Shown: positions 39,004-49,526, numbered from the stretch's first letter. The stretch is DNA of 64,000 nucleotides from Streptomyces sp. SW4 (GCA_003248315.1 QKWM01000001.1:806001-870000), one strand, 5' to 3'. Notes: generated by a model from the letters alone, not told the origin. Numbers and translations: made by a program.

Positions 39004-41380
39004 ATGTCCGTCGACACCCAGCAGGCGGCCGCCGGCCTCTCGGACGAGGAGCTGACCGCGCTGGACGCCCACTGGCGCGCCGCGAACTACCTCTCCGTCG
39101 GCCAGATCTACCTGATGGCCAACCCGCTGCTCACCGAGCCGCTGCGCCCGGAGCACATCAAGCCGCGGCTGCTCGGCCACTGGGGCACCTCACCGGGCCT
39201 CAACCTCGTCCACACCCACCTCAACCGCGTGATCAAGGACCGCGGGCTGGACGCGCTGTGCGTCTGGGGGCCGGGGCACGGAGGCCCCGCCGTCCTCGCC
39301 AACTCCTGGCTGGAGGGCAGCTACACCGAGACCTACCCGGACATCACCCGGGACGCGGCCGGGATGGCACGGCTGTTCAAGCAGTTCTCCTTCCCCGGCG
39401 GCGTCCCCAGCCACGTCGCCCCGAGACGCCCGGCTCCATCCACGAGGGCGGCGAGCTGGGCTACTCCCTGTCGCACGCCTACGGCGCCGCCTTCGACCAC
39501 CCGGACCTCCTCGTCGCCTGCGTGATCGGCGACGGCGAGGCCGAGACGGGACCGCTGGCCACGTCCTGGCACTCCAACAAGTTCCTCGACCCCGTCCACG
39601 ACGGCGCCGTCCTGCCGATCCTCCACCTCAACGGCTACAAGATCGCCAACCCGACGGTCCTCGCCCGCCTGCCCCGGCCGAACTGGACGAACTGCTGCGC
39701 GGCTACGGACACGAACCGCTGCACGTCGGCGGCGACGAGCCCGCCGCCGTCCACCGGGCCATGGCCCGCGCCATGGACACCGCCCTCGACCGCATTGCCG
39801 CGATCCAGCGCGCCGCCGCGAGGACGGCGCCACCGGCCGGCCCCGCTGGCCGGTGATCGTGCTGCGCACCCCCAAGGGCTGGACCGGCCCCGCCGAGGTC
39901 GACGGACAGCCCGTGGAGAACACCTGGCGCGCCCACCAGGTCCCCCTCTCCGCCGTCCGCGACGACCCCGGGCACCTGCGGCAGCTGGAGGAGTGGCTGC
40001 GCTCCTACCGGCCCGCCGAACTCTTCGACGACCACGGCCGCCCCCGCCCCGAGGTCCTGGCCTGCGTCCCGAGGGCCCCTGCCGCCTCGGCGCCACCCCT
40101 ACGCCAACGGCGGGCTGCTGCTGCGCGAGCTGCCCCTGCCGCCGCTGGAGAAGTACGCCGTCCCGTGGACCAGCCCGGCGCGACCCTGCACGAACCCACC
40201 CGCGTCCTCGGCGACCTGCTCCGGGACCTCATGGCCGCCACCGCCGACCGCCGCGACTTCCGCCTCGTCGGCCCCGACGAGACCGCCTCCAACCGCCTCC
40301 AGGCCGTCTACGCCGCCAGCGGCAAGGCCTGGCAGGAACCGACCCTGCCCGTCGACGAGGACCTGGACCCGCACGGCCGGGTCCTGGAGATCCTCTCCGA
40401 ACACACCTGCCAGGGCTGGCTGGAGGGCTACCTCCTCACCGGCCGGCACGGACTGTTCTCCTGCTACGAGGCGTTCGTGCACATCGTCGACTCGATGGTC
40501 AACCAGCACATCAAATGGCTGCGCGTGACCCGCCGGCTGCCCTGGCGCGCCCCCATCGCCTCCCTCACCTACCTGCTCACCTCCCACGTGTGGCGCCAGG
40601 ACCACAACGGCTTCTCCCACCAGGATCCCGGCTTCGTCGACCACATCCTCAACAAGAGCCCCGAGGCCGTCCGCGTCTACCTGCCGCCGGACGCCAACAC
40701 CCTGCTCTCGGTCGCCGACCACGCCCTGCGCAGCCGCGACTACGTCAACGTCGTCGTCGCCGGCAAGCAGCCCTGCTTCGACTGGCTGTCGATGGAGCAG
40801 GCCCGGTGCACTGCGCCCGCGGCGCGGGATCTGGGAGTGGGCCGGCACCGAGGACGGCAGCCGCGAACCCGACGTGGTCCTCGCCTGCGCCGGCGACGTC
40901 CCCACGCAGGAGGTGCTGGCCGCCGCCCGGCTCCTGCGCACCCACCTGCCCGACCTGGCCGTCCGCGTGGTCAACGTCGTCGACATCGCCCGCCTGATGC
41001 CCCGCGAGGAACACCCGCACGGCATGAGCGACTTCGAGTACGACGGCCTGTTCACCGCCGACAAGCCGGTCGTCTTCGCCTACCACGGCTACCCGTGGCT
41101 GATCCACCGCCTGGCCTACCGCCGCGCCGGCCACGCCCACCTGCACGTGCGCGGGTACAAGGAGATCGGCACCACGACCACCCCGTTCGACATGGTCCTC
41201 GGCAACGACATGGACCGCTACCGCCTCGTCATGGACGTCATCGACCGGGTGCCCGGCCTCGCGGTGCGGGCCGCCGCCGTACGCCAGCGGATGGAGGACG
41301 TACGGCTGCGCCACCACGACCACATCCGGGAGCACGGCACCGACCTGCCCGAAGTCGCCGACTGGTCGTGGGACGGCTGA
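39004..41380 (+). CDS. xfp: Phosphoketolase (xylulose-5-P/fructose-6-P)
   Basis: A ThDP enzyme of about 793 residues that cleaves xylulose 5-phosphate or fructose 6-phosphate with phosphate to acetyl phosphate and an aldose phosphate. [80 protein letters not shown] (the ThDP-binding GDGE), [60 protein letters not shown] are family landmarks. At least six -1 breaks occur, for example near 39422, 39675, 39825, 40065 and 40825. ATG 39004 follows GGAAAGGA. It lies 47 bp upstream of the GH65 gene, so hexose phosphorolysis may feed it. Confidence 0.92.
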
Positions 41381-41427
41381 CGGCCGGCCCCGGCCCGCCG
41401 CACCACCGCGTGAAGGGACCCACCGCC

Positions 41428-43807
41428 GTGACCAGCACCACGCCCTGGACCTGGGCCTACGAAGGCTACGACCCCGCCGCCCAGCGGCTCAGGGAGTCGC
41501 TGTGCACCCTGGGCAACGGCTACTTCGCGACCCGGGGAGCGCTGCCCGAGTGCACCGCCGACGAGGTGCACTACCCGGGCACGTACGTGGCCGGCTGCTA
41601 CAACCGGCTCACCTCCACCGTGGCCGGACGCCAGGTCGAGAACGAGGACATGGTCAACCTCCCCAACTGGCTGCCGCTGCGCTTCCGGCCGGCCGGCGGT
41701 GACTGGCTCACCCCGGACGGCACACCGGTCCTGGAGCACCACCAGACGCTGCACCTGGAGGCCGGCCTGCTGGAGCGCCGGACCCGCTACCGGCTCGGCG
41801 AGCACGACACCCTGCACGTACGCCAGCTGCGCCTGGTGCACATGGCCGATCCCCACCTCGCCGCCCTGCGCACCGAGTTCACCCTCGAGTCGGGCACCGC
41901 CGACCTGGAGGTGGAGGCGGCGCTCGACGGCGGTGTCACCAACTCCGGGGTGCCGCGCTACCGGGACCTGAACGGCCGTCACCTCACCCATGTGCACACC
42001 GGCACCGACGCCCCCGACACGGTGTGGCTGCGCTGCCGCACCACCACCTCCGACATCCGGATCGGGCTCGCCTCCCGCCTGACCGCCGACGCGCCGGTCG
42101 TCTGCGCGCACGACCACCTCCGCGCGGGCCAGCGCGTCCGCCTCGCCCTGAGCCCCGGCCACACCGCCGTGGTCGACAAGACGGTGGCCCTGCACACCTC
42201 ACGCGACCAGGCCATCAGCGACCCGCTCCAGGCCGCGCTGGACCGGGTCGGATCCGCGCCCCGCTTCGACGAACTGCTCCGTTCCCACCGCACGGCCTGG
42301 GGCCAGCTGTGGCGCCGGGCCCAGCTGGAGGTCCCCGGCGAGGCGGGCAGCATCCTGCGGCTGCACCTCTTCCACGTCCTGCAGACGCTCTCGCCGCACA
42401 CCGCCGACCTGGACGTGGGCGTACCCGCCCGCGGACTGCACGGAGAGGCCTACCGCGGCCATGTCTTCTGGGACGAACTGTTCGTCCTGCCCTACCTCAA
42501 CCTGCACTTCCCGAGGTCTCCCGGGCGCTGCTCCACTACCGCCACCGGCGCCTGGAACGGGCCACCGCGGCGGCCCGCGCGATCGGCCGGCGCGGCGCCC
42601 TGTACCCGTGGCAGAGCGGCAGCGACGGCCGCGAGGAGACCCAGCAGCTCCATCTCAACCCGCGCTCGGGCGCTGGCTGCCCGACCACAGCCACCTCCAG
42701 CGGCACGTCGGCTCCGCCGTGGCGTACAACGTGTGGCAGTACTGCGAGGCCAGCGGTGACGCCGAGTTCCTGCACACCAAGGGCGCCGAGATGCTCCTGC
42801 AGATCGCGCGCTTCTGGGCGGACTCGGCCACCTGGGACGAGCACCTGGGCCGGCACCGTATCCGGGGCGTGGTCGGTCCCGACGAGTACCACGACGCGTA
42901 TCCCGGCTCCGAGGAGCCCGGCCTGGACGACAACGCCTACACCAACGTCACCGCCGCCTGGGTGCTCGACCGGGCCCTGGAGGTGCTGCGCACCCTGCCC
43001 GAGCCGCGCCGGCGCGAACTCGTGGAGCGCACCGACCTGCACGTGGGCGAACTGGAGCAGTGGCAGGACATCTCCCGCACCCTGTACGTCCCCTTCCACG
43101 AGGGCGTGATCAGCCAGTTCGAGGGCTACGGCGAGCTGGCCGAACTGGACTGGGAGGGCTACCGCGCACGGTACGAGGACATCCGGCGCCTGGACCGGCT
43201 GCTCGAGGCCGAGGGCGACACCGTCAACCGCTATCAGGCGTCCAAGCAGGCCGACGTGCTGATGCTCGGCTACCTGTTCTCCCCGGCGGAACTGAGGTCC
43301 TTGTTCGAGCGGCTGGGCTACCGGCTCGACGACGACACCTGGCGCCGGACCGTCGACTACTACCTGGCCCGCACCAGTCACGGCTCGACGCTGAGCGGAC
43401 TGGTCCACGGCTGGGTCCTGGCCCGTGCCCGGCGGGCCGAGGCCTGGGCGTTCTGCCAGGAGGCGCTGAAGGGCGACGTCGCCGACCTCCAGGGCGGCAC
43501 CACCGGGGAGGGCATCCACCTCGGCGCCATGGCCGGCACCCTCGACCTGGTCCAGCGCGGGCTGCCCGGCCTGGAGACCCGGGCCGGCGCCCTCTGGCTG
43601 GACCCGGTGCCGCTTCCGGAACTCTCCTCGTACGGCTTCTCGCTGCGGTACCACGGGCACTGGGGCGTGCGGCTGCGGCTGGAGCACGGCCGGCTGGAGA
43701 TCGCCGTGCCGGCCTCCAACGGGGCGCCGATCGACGTCCGGCTGCCGGACCGCTCGGTCCGCGTTCAGCCGGGCGACACCTGCCGGCTGGCGCTGCCCGC
43801 TCGGTGA
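41428..43807 (+). CDS. GH65 glycoside phosphorylase (maltose/trehalose/kojibiose type)
   Basis: About 794 residues. [20 protein letters not shown] and [20 protein letters not shown] begin the N-terminal domain; [20 protein letters not shown] is the (alpha/alpha) barrel entry, [20 protein letters not shown] contains the general-acid Glu in GPDEYHD, and [20 protein letters not shown] and [20 protein letters not shown] bind phosphate and sugar. GH65 enzymes release beta-glucose 1-phosphate by phosphorolysis; which disaccharide is used cannot be told. No beta-phosphoglucomutase lies nearby. Breaks lie near 42515 and 42665. GTG 41428 follows GAAGGGA. Confidence 0.9.
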
Positions 43808-43826
43808 GCGCCGGCCGCGGTGGGCG

Positions 43827-44279
43827 TCAGTCCCACAGCGGGTACGTCACCGTGCGCGGGAACCCGTCCGGCCTGCCGTCGGTGTAGGTCAGGGTCATCC
43901 GCGTGAAGTGCCGCTCGTCCGGGTCCTTCTCCCATGTCGCGGGCCGGTCGAGGCGCACCGTCACCGGGTACGGGTGGAAGGTGCCGGCCGCGCAGTACGG
44001 CTCGCAGTCGTTGACCACGTTGACGCCCCGGCCCACGGCCGCCCGTGCGTCCCAGCGCGACCAGTCCAGCGACTCCAGCCGGCTGTTGCCGTCGCCGCAG
44101 GCGATCAGGAACGCCTCCGGGCGCACCAGGGTCTCCCACGCGCAGTCGACCAGCACGGTCTCGTCGGCCTGCCGGGCCGTGCGTTCCTCCGCCGGCGCGG
44201 CCGAGGCCGTGCCCAGCGACGCCGCCAGCGCTGCCGCGGCACCGAGCGTGACCGCCGCCCTCATCGCGTGACTGCCCAT
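43827..44279 (-). CDS. Secreted protein of unknown function
   Basis: An intact 150-residue secreted protein. The signal peptide MGSHAMRAAVTLGAAAALAA ends near SAAPAEE. The mature part contains DCAWETLVRPEAFLIACGDG, LDWSRWDARAAVGRGVNVVN, DCEPYCAAGTFHPYPVTVRL and ERHFTRMTLTYTDGRPDGFP. Four Cys could form disulfides. It lacks any recognised domain but is typical of actinomycete secreted proteins. ATG 44279 follows GGGAGC. Confidence 0.8.
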   Translation of the reverse strand: MGSHAMRAAVTLGAAAALAASLGTASAAPAEERTARQADETVLVDCAWETLVRPEAFLIACGDGNSRLESLDWSRWDARAAVGRGVNVVNDCEPYCAAGTFHPYPVTVRLDRPATWEKDPDERHFTRMTLTYTDGRPDGFPRTVTYPLWD

Positions 44280-44444
44280 GTCCGCTCCCTGCCTCGCCGG
44301 GTCGGTGACTCCTACGACGCTACGACCGCGCCCGGCGGCCCACCACTCGTACGGAGCAACGCCGCGTGTCGCCGGCCTGCGCCCGGCGGCGGCGCGGGCT
44401 AGGGTCGGTCTCGAGCGCACCGCCCTTCCGGGGCCGGTGGCCGC

Positions 44445-44514
44445 GCGTCGGTGGTCCAAGGAAAGACACCCCGCTTCCCGCGGGGAGATGCAAGTGCAAG
44501 GCTTGCCCGACGCT
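44445..44514 (+). tRNA. Atypical tRNA, anticodon UCC (Gly codons)
   Basis: A full cloverleaf can be drawn. The 7-bp acceptor is GCGTCGG (44445-44451) with CCGACGC (44507-44513). The D arm GTC/GAC has A14, G18-G19 and A21; the anticodon stem CCCCG/CGGGG closes the loop CTTCCCG (U33, anticodon TCC, but C37); the variable loop is AGAT; the T stem GCAAG/CTTGC closes TGCAAGG. Most invariant tRNA positions are kept, but position 55 is G and 37 is C, and the CCA end is not encoded (CCG follows). The gene stands alone with its own terminator 8 bp downstream. A special function or a degenerate gene are both possible. Confidence 0.75.
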
Positions 44515-44522
44515 CCGGGACA

Positions 44523-44556
44523 GGGCCCCGTCTCCGCCACGGCGCAGACGGGGCCC
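44523..44556. terminator. Bidirectional terminator for tRNA and DMT transporter
   Basis: GGGCCCCGTCT at 44523-44533 pairs perfectly with AGACGGGGCCC at 44546-44556 around a 12-nt loop. It lies between the tRNA and the end of the converging transporter gene. Confidence 0.88.
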
Positions 44557-44563
44557 TCGTCCG

Positions 44564-45429
44564 TCACCGGCCGGACGGCTGCACATCGGCCTCGTGCCGG
44601 GACAGCGCCACGACCCCGGCGACCACGAGGGCCACGCCCAGCGCCTGGGGGAGCAGCCACCAGCCGCCGCGGAGGTCCTCCTGGTACAGCAGGACGCCCA
44701 GCGCGAGGCTGACCGTCGCGTCGCCCAGGGTGAGCGCCGGCTGCGAGGCCACGAGCGGACCGCCCTGCATGGCGTGCTCCAGCAGCAGTACGGCCGCCAC
44801 GCCCGCCGCGGCGAAGGCGTACGTCTGCCAGGCGGCCAGGAACGCGGTGACCCCGTGCTCGTCCAGCACGAACATGGCGTCCTTCATCAGGGCGGCGGTC
44901 AGCGCGTAGCACACGGCCGTCGCCGCGCCGAGGCAGCCGGCGCGGGCCTTGCCGGGCGGGCGCCGCAGCCCCGCGGCGGCCGTTACGAGCGCCGCCCCGG
45001 CGCAGGCGGCGAGCACCGGCACCCAGCGCTCCAGGGAGACGTGGAAGTCCTCCCCGCTCGGGAGGCCGCCGCCAGCGCGATGCCGAGCCCGGCGACCACC
45101 CCGGCCACGGCCGCCCACAGGCCAGGCGGCAGCCGGTCGCCCGCCATCAGGGAGGCCAGCAGCAGCGCCAGCGGCAACTCCAGGACGAACAGCGGCTGGA
45201 CGAGGGCGAGGGGCCCGGTCGCCAGCGCCGCGGCCTGCCCGAGGCCGGCGACGACGACGGCCAGCATCCCGGCGAGCCAGACCGGCTGGCGCAGCAGGTC
45301 GAGCAGGAGGGACGGACGCAGCCCCTGTGACTGCGGCACCCGCAGCGCGGCCCGCCGCTGCAACACGGTGGCCAGCGCGTTGCTGAACGCGGCGAGCAGG
45401 GCGAAGAGGACCGGCAGCACAGCACCCAT
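44564..45429 (-). CDS. DMT (EamA-like) transporter
   Basis: About 289 residues with nine or ten membrane segments: MGAVLPVLFALLAAFSNALA, VWLAGMLAVVVAGLGQAAAL, PLFVLELPLALLLASLMAGD, WVPVLAACAGAALVTAAAGL, AFLAAWQTYAFAAAGVAAVL and ALGVALVVAGVVALSRHEAD. DMT proteins export metabolites or amino acids; the substrate is unknown. One -1 break near 45060. It converges on the tRNA terminator. Confidence 0.85.
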
Positions 45430-45487
45430 CCACCGATCCTCGCCCCGGCCCCCGCCCGGCGCGCGTGGCGCGGGGGCGGACGGGCGT

Positions 45488-45550
45488 ACATTGAACACGT
45501 CACATTGAACAAGCCGTTTACAATAATTCGTTGACAGCGACTTGTTGCGA
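45488..45550. promoter_or_regulatory. AT-rich control region with direct repeats
   Basis: Two copies of ACATTGAACA at 45488-45497 and 45502-45511 are 14 bp apart. Downstream GTTTACAATAATTCGTTGACA is strikingly AT-rich, and AACAAG is answered by CTTGTT about 30 bp later. This lies just upstream of the small DNA-binding-like gene. A transcription-factor binding array is likely. Confidence 0.55.
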
Positions 45551-45565
45551 GGGGAGGGTGGTGGC

Positions 45566-46003
45566 ATGACACCGACTCCGGAACAGCCCGCCGATCCCTT
45601 CTCCCCTCCCTCGCCGGACCAGGCCCGGGCGCAACGGGTGCACGCCTCCCTGTTCCGCATCGCCGAGCGTCACGCGGCCACCGACGCCCAGCGCCGCCGC
45701 CAGGTCCACCCCGCGGTCCTCGGCCCGCACGAGGCCGTCCGGCTCGTCGCCTTCCTGCTCAGCGGAGCCGCCCTGCTCCAGGACGGCGAACCGGAGGTGG
45801 ACCAGGCCGACATCACCGCCGCGCTGAGCCTCGTCCCGCTGATGCGGGGGGAGATGGACGAACTGGAGGCCGGGCTCCTGCGGATGGCCCGCGGCCGGGG
45901 CATGACCTGGCACGAGATCGCCTTCGGGCTCGGCCTCGGCACCCCGCAGGCCGCCCGGCAGCGCTACGAACGGCTGGCGGAACGCGTCGAGACGACGGAG
46001 TAG
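45566..46003 (+). CDS. Small HTH-like DNA-binding protein
   Basis: An intact 145-residue protein of Pro-rich N-terminus (MTPTPEQPADPFSPPSPDQA) and helical core (LFRIAERHAATDAQRRRQVH, LVPLMRGEMDELEAGLLRMA), ending in GRGMTWHEIAFGLGLGTPQA with ARQRYERLAERVETTE. The last part has the spacing of an HTH, typical of a short family seen in Streptomyces. ATG 45566 follows GAGGGGAGGG. The upstream AT-rich repeat region may be its own operator. Confidence 0.7.
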   Translation: MTPTPEQPADPFSPPSPDQARAQRVHASLFRIAERHAATDAQRRRQVHPAVLGPHEAVRLVAFLLSGAALLQDGEPEVDQADITAALSLVPLMRGEMDELEAGLLRMARGRGMTWHEIAFGLGLGTPQAARQRYERLAERVETTE

Positions 46004-46118
46004 CCCGGCCCCCTGCCCACCCGCGCCCGGCCGGAGGGGAAGCCGGTGCACCCCGCCCGCGCCACCCTCCGGCACCGCCGCTCCCCGGCGGGGTTACCGT
46101 GTGGCAGCCGTCGCCCCG

Positions 46119-47387
46119 ATGCCCGAGAGGACCGATCCCGTGCTCGACCCAGCAGACCCCGGCTTCGCGCGGTGTCCGTACCCGTACTACGCACGGCTGC
46201 GCGAGCAGGGCCCCGCGGCCCGGGTGGCGCTGGCCAACGGCACCCACGCCTGGCTCGTCACCGGCTACGAGCACGTGCGCGCGGTCCTCGCCGACCCGCG
46301 CTTCTCGAACGTGCCGCCCCGGGGCGCGGGCCGGCCCAGACCCGACTCGCCCGCCCAGCGCGCCCGGGACTGCCTGGCCCGCCACATGCTGAACTCCGAC
46401 GCCCCCGACCACACGCGGCTGCGGCGGCTGACGTCCGCCGCCTTCTCCCCGCGCCGCGTCGACGCGCTGCGGCCGCGGATCGAGAAGCTCACGACCGAGC
46501 TCGTCGCGGAGACGGCCGCCCGGCTGGAGAACGGCGCGGTAGTGGACCTGGTCGACGCGTTCGCGTTCCCGCTCCCCGTCCTGGTGATCGGCGAGGTACT
46601 GGGCCTGCCCGAAGCCGACCGGGACGACCTGCGCGAGTGGACCTACCGTGTCGGCTCGCCCGTGGACGCCCTGCCGGCCGGAGCGGTCGAGGAGGCCTGG
46701 ACCCGGCTCCACGCCTACTTCACGGACCTCATCGGGCACAAGCGGCGCGAGCCCGGCGAGGATCTGTTCAGCGCCCTCGTGCACGACGCGACCGAGGGCG
46801 GCCTCGACGACGGCGAACTGCTCTCCATGGCGTTCCTGCTGCTGTTCGCGGGCTACGAGACGACGATGAACCTGCTGGCGTCGGCGGTGCTGCTGCTGCT
46901 CACCCACCCCGGCGAACTGGCCGCGGCCCGGCGCGACGCGGCGCGCTGGACGGCCGTGGTGGAGGAGACGCTGCGCCACGCCAGCCCGCTGGAGGGCACG
47001 ACCTGGCGGCGGACGACGCAGGAGGTGGACCTCGGGGACGGCGTGCGCATACCGGCCGGCGCGTCGGTGCTGGCCGTCCTCGCCGCGGCCAACCGCGACC
47101 CGGCACGTTTCCCCGACCCGGACGCCTTCCGCCCGGACCGCCAGCTGCCCGCGGCGGACGGGACGCGCCCGGCGCCCCACCTGGCGTTCGGGTACGGCCC
47201 GCACTTCTGCGTCGGCTCCCGGCTGGCCCGCCTGGAGGCGGCCGTCGCCCTCCCGCTCCTCTTCGACGCCCTGCCCGGCCTGCGGCTCGCCGAGGACCCG
47301 GCGACGCTGCCCTACCGTCCGGGGCTCCTGGTCCGGGGCCCGCGCCGCCTCCCGGTCCGCACGGCCCGCCCGGAACCGGCCGGCTGA
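46119..47387 (+). CDS. Cytochrome P450
   Basis: An intact P450 of about 422 residues. PGFARCPYPYYARLREQGPA opens it; I-helix LLFAGYETTMNLLASAVLLL has the acidic-Thr pair (AGYETT), ExxR is in VVEETLRHASPLEGTTWRRT, and the heme-Cys loop is AFGYGPHFCVGSRLARLEAA. It hydroxylates an unknown small molecule, using ferredoxin not encoded nearby. Alternative starts are GTG 46101 and GTG 46140; the latter follows GAGAGGA. No redox partner or biosynthetic genes flank it. Confidence 0.92.
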   Translation: MPERTDPVLDPADPGFARCPYPYYARLREQGPAARVALANGTHAWLVTGYEHVRAVLADPRFSNVPPRGAGRPRPDSPAQRARDCLARHMLNSDAPDHTRLRRLTSAAFSPRRVDALRPRIEKLTTELVAETAARLENGAVVDLVDAFAFPLPVLVIGEVLGLPEADRDDLREWTYRVGSPVDALPAGAVEEAWTRLHAYFTDLIGHKRREPGEDLFSALVHDATEGGLDDGELLSMAFLLLFAGYETTMNLLASAVLLLLTHPGELAAARRDAARWTAVVEETLRHASPLEGTTWRRTTQEVDLGDGVRIPAGASVLAVLAAANRDPARFPDPDAFRPDRQLPAADGTRPAPHLAFGYGPHFCVGSRLARLEAAVALPLLFDALPGLRLAEDPATLPYRPGLLVRGPRRLPVRTARPEPAG

Positions 47388-47458
47388 CCGGCCCGCCGCC
47401 GGGCAGGGAACGGCACCGGGACGGCACCCGGGGCGCACACCGGCCCCGCGTGAGCCCT

Positions 47459-47475
47459 GTACGCGCCCCGCGTAC
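47459..47475. promoter_or_regulatory. Perfect inverted repeat between P450 and FAD-subunit genes
   Basis: GTACGCG-CCC-CGCGTAC is a perfect 7-bp inverted repeat about 95 bp before the FAD-subunit start. It could be an operator or a weak terminator; no protein is implicated. Confidence 0.4.
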
Positions 47476-47570
47476 GCCGGAAGAATGCGCCACCTCAGCG
47501 AACACGTGGCCGAGGGCCGACCGGGTGTGGGCTCCCGCCACCGACTCCCCAGGAAGGCAGGTCGGTCGCC

Positions 47571-48292
47571 GTGCTCCTGCGTCTGCCCACGTCCGTGACC
47601 GAAGCACAGGAGTGCCTCGCGCAGGGAGCGGTGCCCGTCGGCGGGGCCACGCTCGTCTGGGCCGCCTGGCAACGGGAGGGCTTCCCGGAACTCGCCATGT
47701 CCCTGCGCGACCTGCCCCAGGCCAACGCGCTCGGGCGGGAGGAACTCGGCGCGGCCGTCGTCCTGCACCGCATCGACGACCGTGTGCCCGAGGTGCTGCG
47801 CCGGGCGGCCGGCTCCGTCGGCACCGGAGCCGTGCGCCGCACCGCCACGGTCGGCGGCAACATCGTCGGCAGCACCCTGCGCTGCCTGCTGCCGGCCGCC
47901 CTCGTCCTCGACGCCCGCGCGACCGTGCTGGACACCGGCGGCACCTACGAGACCGACCTCGCCGAGGTGCTGGCGAAGCGTCAGCTCATGCTGGGCCTGC
48001 GCTGGCGCGCCCCCTGGCCAGCGCCTACCGCAAGCTGCCCGGCGAGGCGGGCGGACCGCCGCCCTTCGTGGCCGCCGCGGCGGTGCACGCCGACGGCGCC
48101 GGGGCCCGCCGGCTGCGGGTCGCCGTCCGCGACGGCTACGACGTGCTCAGCGAGAGCGTGCCCTGCGGCGCCGGCGCCGCACCGGCCGTCGACGCACTGG
48201 AGCGCACGGCCCTCGGCGGCCTGCCCGCGGCCGCGCGCGACGTCGTCCGCGCCCAGGTCACCGGCCTGCTGTCCGCTCCCGCGGACGGCTGA
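47571..48292 (+). CDS. FAD-binding medium subunit of a xanthine-dehydrogenase-type enzyme
   Basis: About 240 residues. VLLRLPTSVTEAQECLAQGA, PVGGATLVWAAWQREGFPEL and VGTGAVRRTATVGGNIVGST match the FAD loop (VGxxxVRxxGTxGGN) of CoxM/CutM/XdhB subunits, and DGYDVLSESVPC lies near the end. These subunits pass electrons from a molybdenum subunit to NAD or oxygen. The large molybdopterin and 2Fe-2S subunits are not in the window, so it is an orphan copy. One break near 48010. Confidence 0.75.
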
Positions 48293-48307
48293 CGGCCCCG
48301 CCGGAGG

Positions 48308-49526
48308 TCAGCGCAGGACGGCGACGCCCAGCGGCCGGGAGCCGGCCTGGAGCCTGCGTGTGTCGCCGGAGTCCAGGTCCACCACCGTGACGCCGTCCCA
48401 GTAGCCGTCGCGCGTGAAGCCGCCCGTGACGTACGCGGTCCGGCCGTCGGGGGAGACGGCGACGTCCTCGTGCGGTCCCTCCAGCGGCACGACGCGTTCG
48501 CTGCCGTCGGGGGCGCGGACGGTCAGCGACGGCCCCTCGTCGCGCGCCGGGTCGATCGGGCCGGTGCCGACCACGAGCAGCGTGCCGTCGGGGTGACGGC
48601 CGCACCGTGCTGGTGGGTGTCGGCCGTCATCCGCTCGATGCGCTGCCGGCCGGTGTCCGGGTCGACCACGACCAGCCGCTCGCCCTCGAACGGCAGCAGC
48701 AGACGCCCGTCCGAGGGCCGCACGGCCGCGTAGTGCGGTTTGAGCCAGGACCCCAGGCCGCCCTCGGTGCCGTAGGGCGCCACCTCGATGCGCCGGGTCG
48801 CCAGGCCGTCCGTCCGCACGACGGTGACGTCGAAGGAGTCGTGCCCGGTCGCGTACACCTCCCGGCCGTCCGCGGAGACGTCCACGTCGAACGGCCGGCG
48901 GCCCACGTCGGCGACCCCGGTGACCGCCAGCGTGCGGGTGTCGACGACCTCGACGGTGCCGTCGCCCCCGGGCCGGTTCACGCCGACGTAGACGTGCCGG
49001 CCGTCGGGGGACAGGGCGATGCCCATGCCGCCGCCCCGGTACTCGCCGTGCGCGGGCTCGCCGATGCCCTCCGTCTCGTACGGCACGCGGGCCAGGCGCG
49101 TCCGCTCGCGCGTGTCCACGACGGCCACGCCCTCCGCGGTGGCCACCCAGGCCCGGCCGTCGTCGCCGACGACCAGCCCGTACGGGGCGGTGCCGACCCG
49201 CACCGAGTCGAACGCGCCCCGCTCCGGGTCGACGAACGTGACGGTTTCGGACCCGAAGTCGGCGACCAGCAGCGTGCCGGACGGGGTGCGCCCCGACGGC
49301 GCGGGGCCGAGGCCGCGGGCGTCCGGGACTCGCGGGCGGCGGCCGGGGCGTCCTGCCCTCCGACGGAGCAGCCGGTCACCAGGACGGTGGCGGCCGTCGC
49401 GGCCCACGCCGCCCACCGCGCCGTGCGGCCGCGTCCGCGGCCCTCGGTGGTCGCCGGTCGGAAGCGTTCACGGGCGTCTCCTGTCGGTCGTCCGCCGCGC
49501 CGGTCCGCGCGGTCCCACGCCCCCAT
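48308..49526 (-). CDS. YVTN/beta-propeller lipoprotein
   Basis: About 395 residues. The lipobox VTGC (VLVTGCSVGG) follows a membrane segment after frame correction. The mature part is a beta-propeller of about seven blades (GTLLVADFGSETVTFVDPER, GVAVVDTRERTRLARVPYET, GIALSPDGRHVYVGVNRPGG, TVEVVDTRTLAVTGVADVGR, DVDVSADGREVYATGHDSFD, DVAVSPDGRTAYVTGGFTRD). Propeller lipoproteins often bind ligands or proteins at the cell surface. Breaks near 48595 and 49300. The start is uncertain: ATG 49526 or GTG 49471 after AGGAGAC. Confidence 0.78.

Noticed and set aside
44450..44520. A riboswitch for the nearby DMT transporter
   Set aside because: The transporter is on the other strand with its start 900 bp away, and the segment folds instead as a complete tRNA with its own terminator.
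45813..47768. A 651-codon minus-strand frame over the P450 gene
   Set aside because: It is antisense to an intact P450 and has no domain.
46119..48292. A biosynthetic gene cluster around the P450
   Set aside because: No synthase, tailoring set or transporter of that type flanks it; the methyltransferases lie 9 kb away among unrelated genes.
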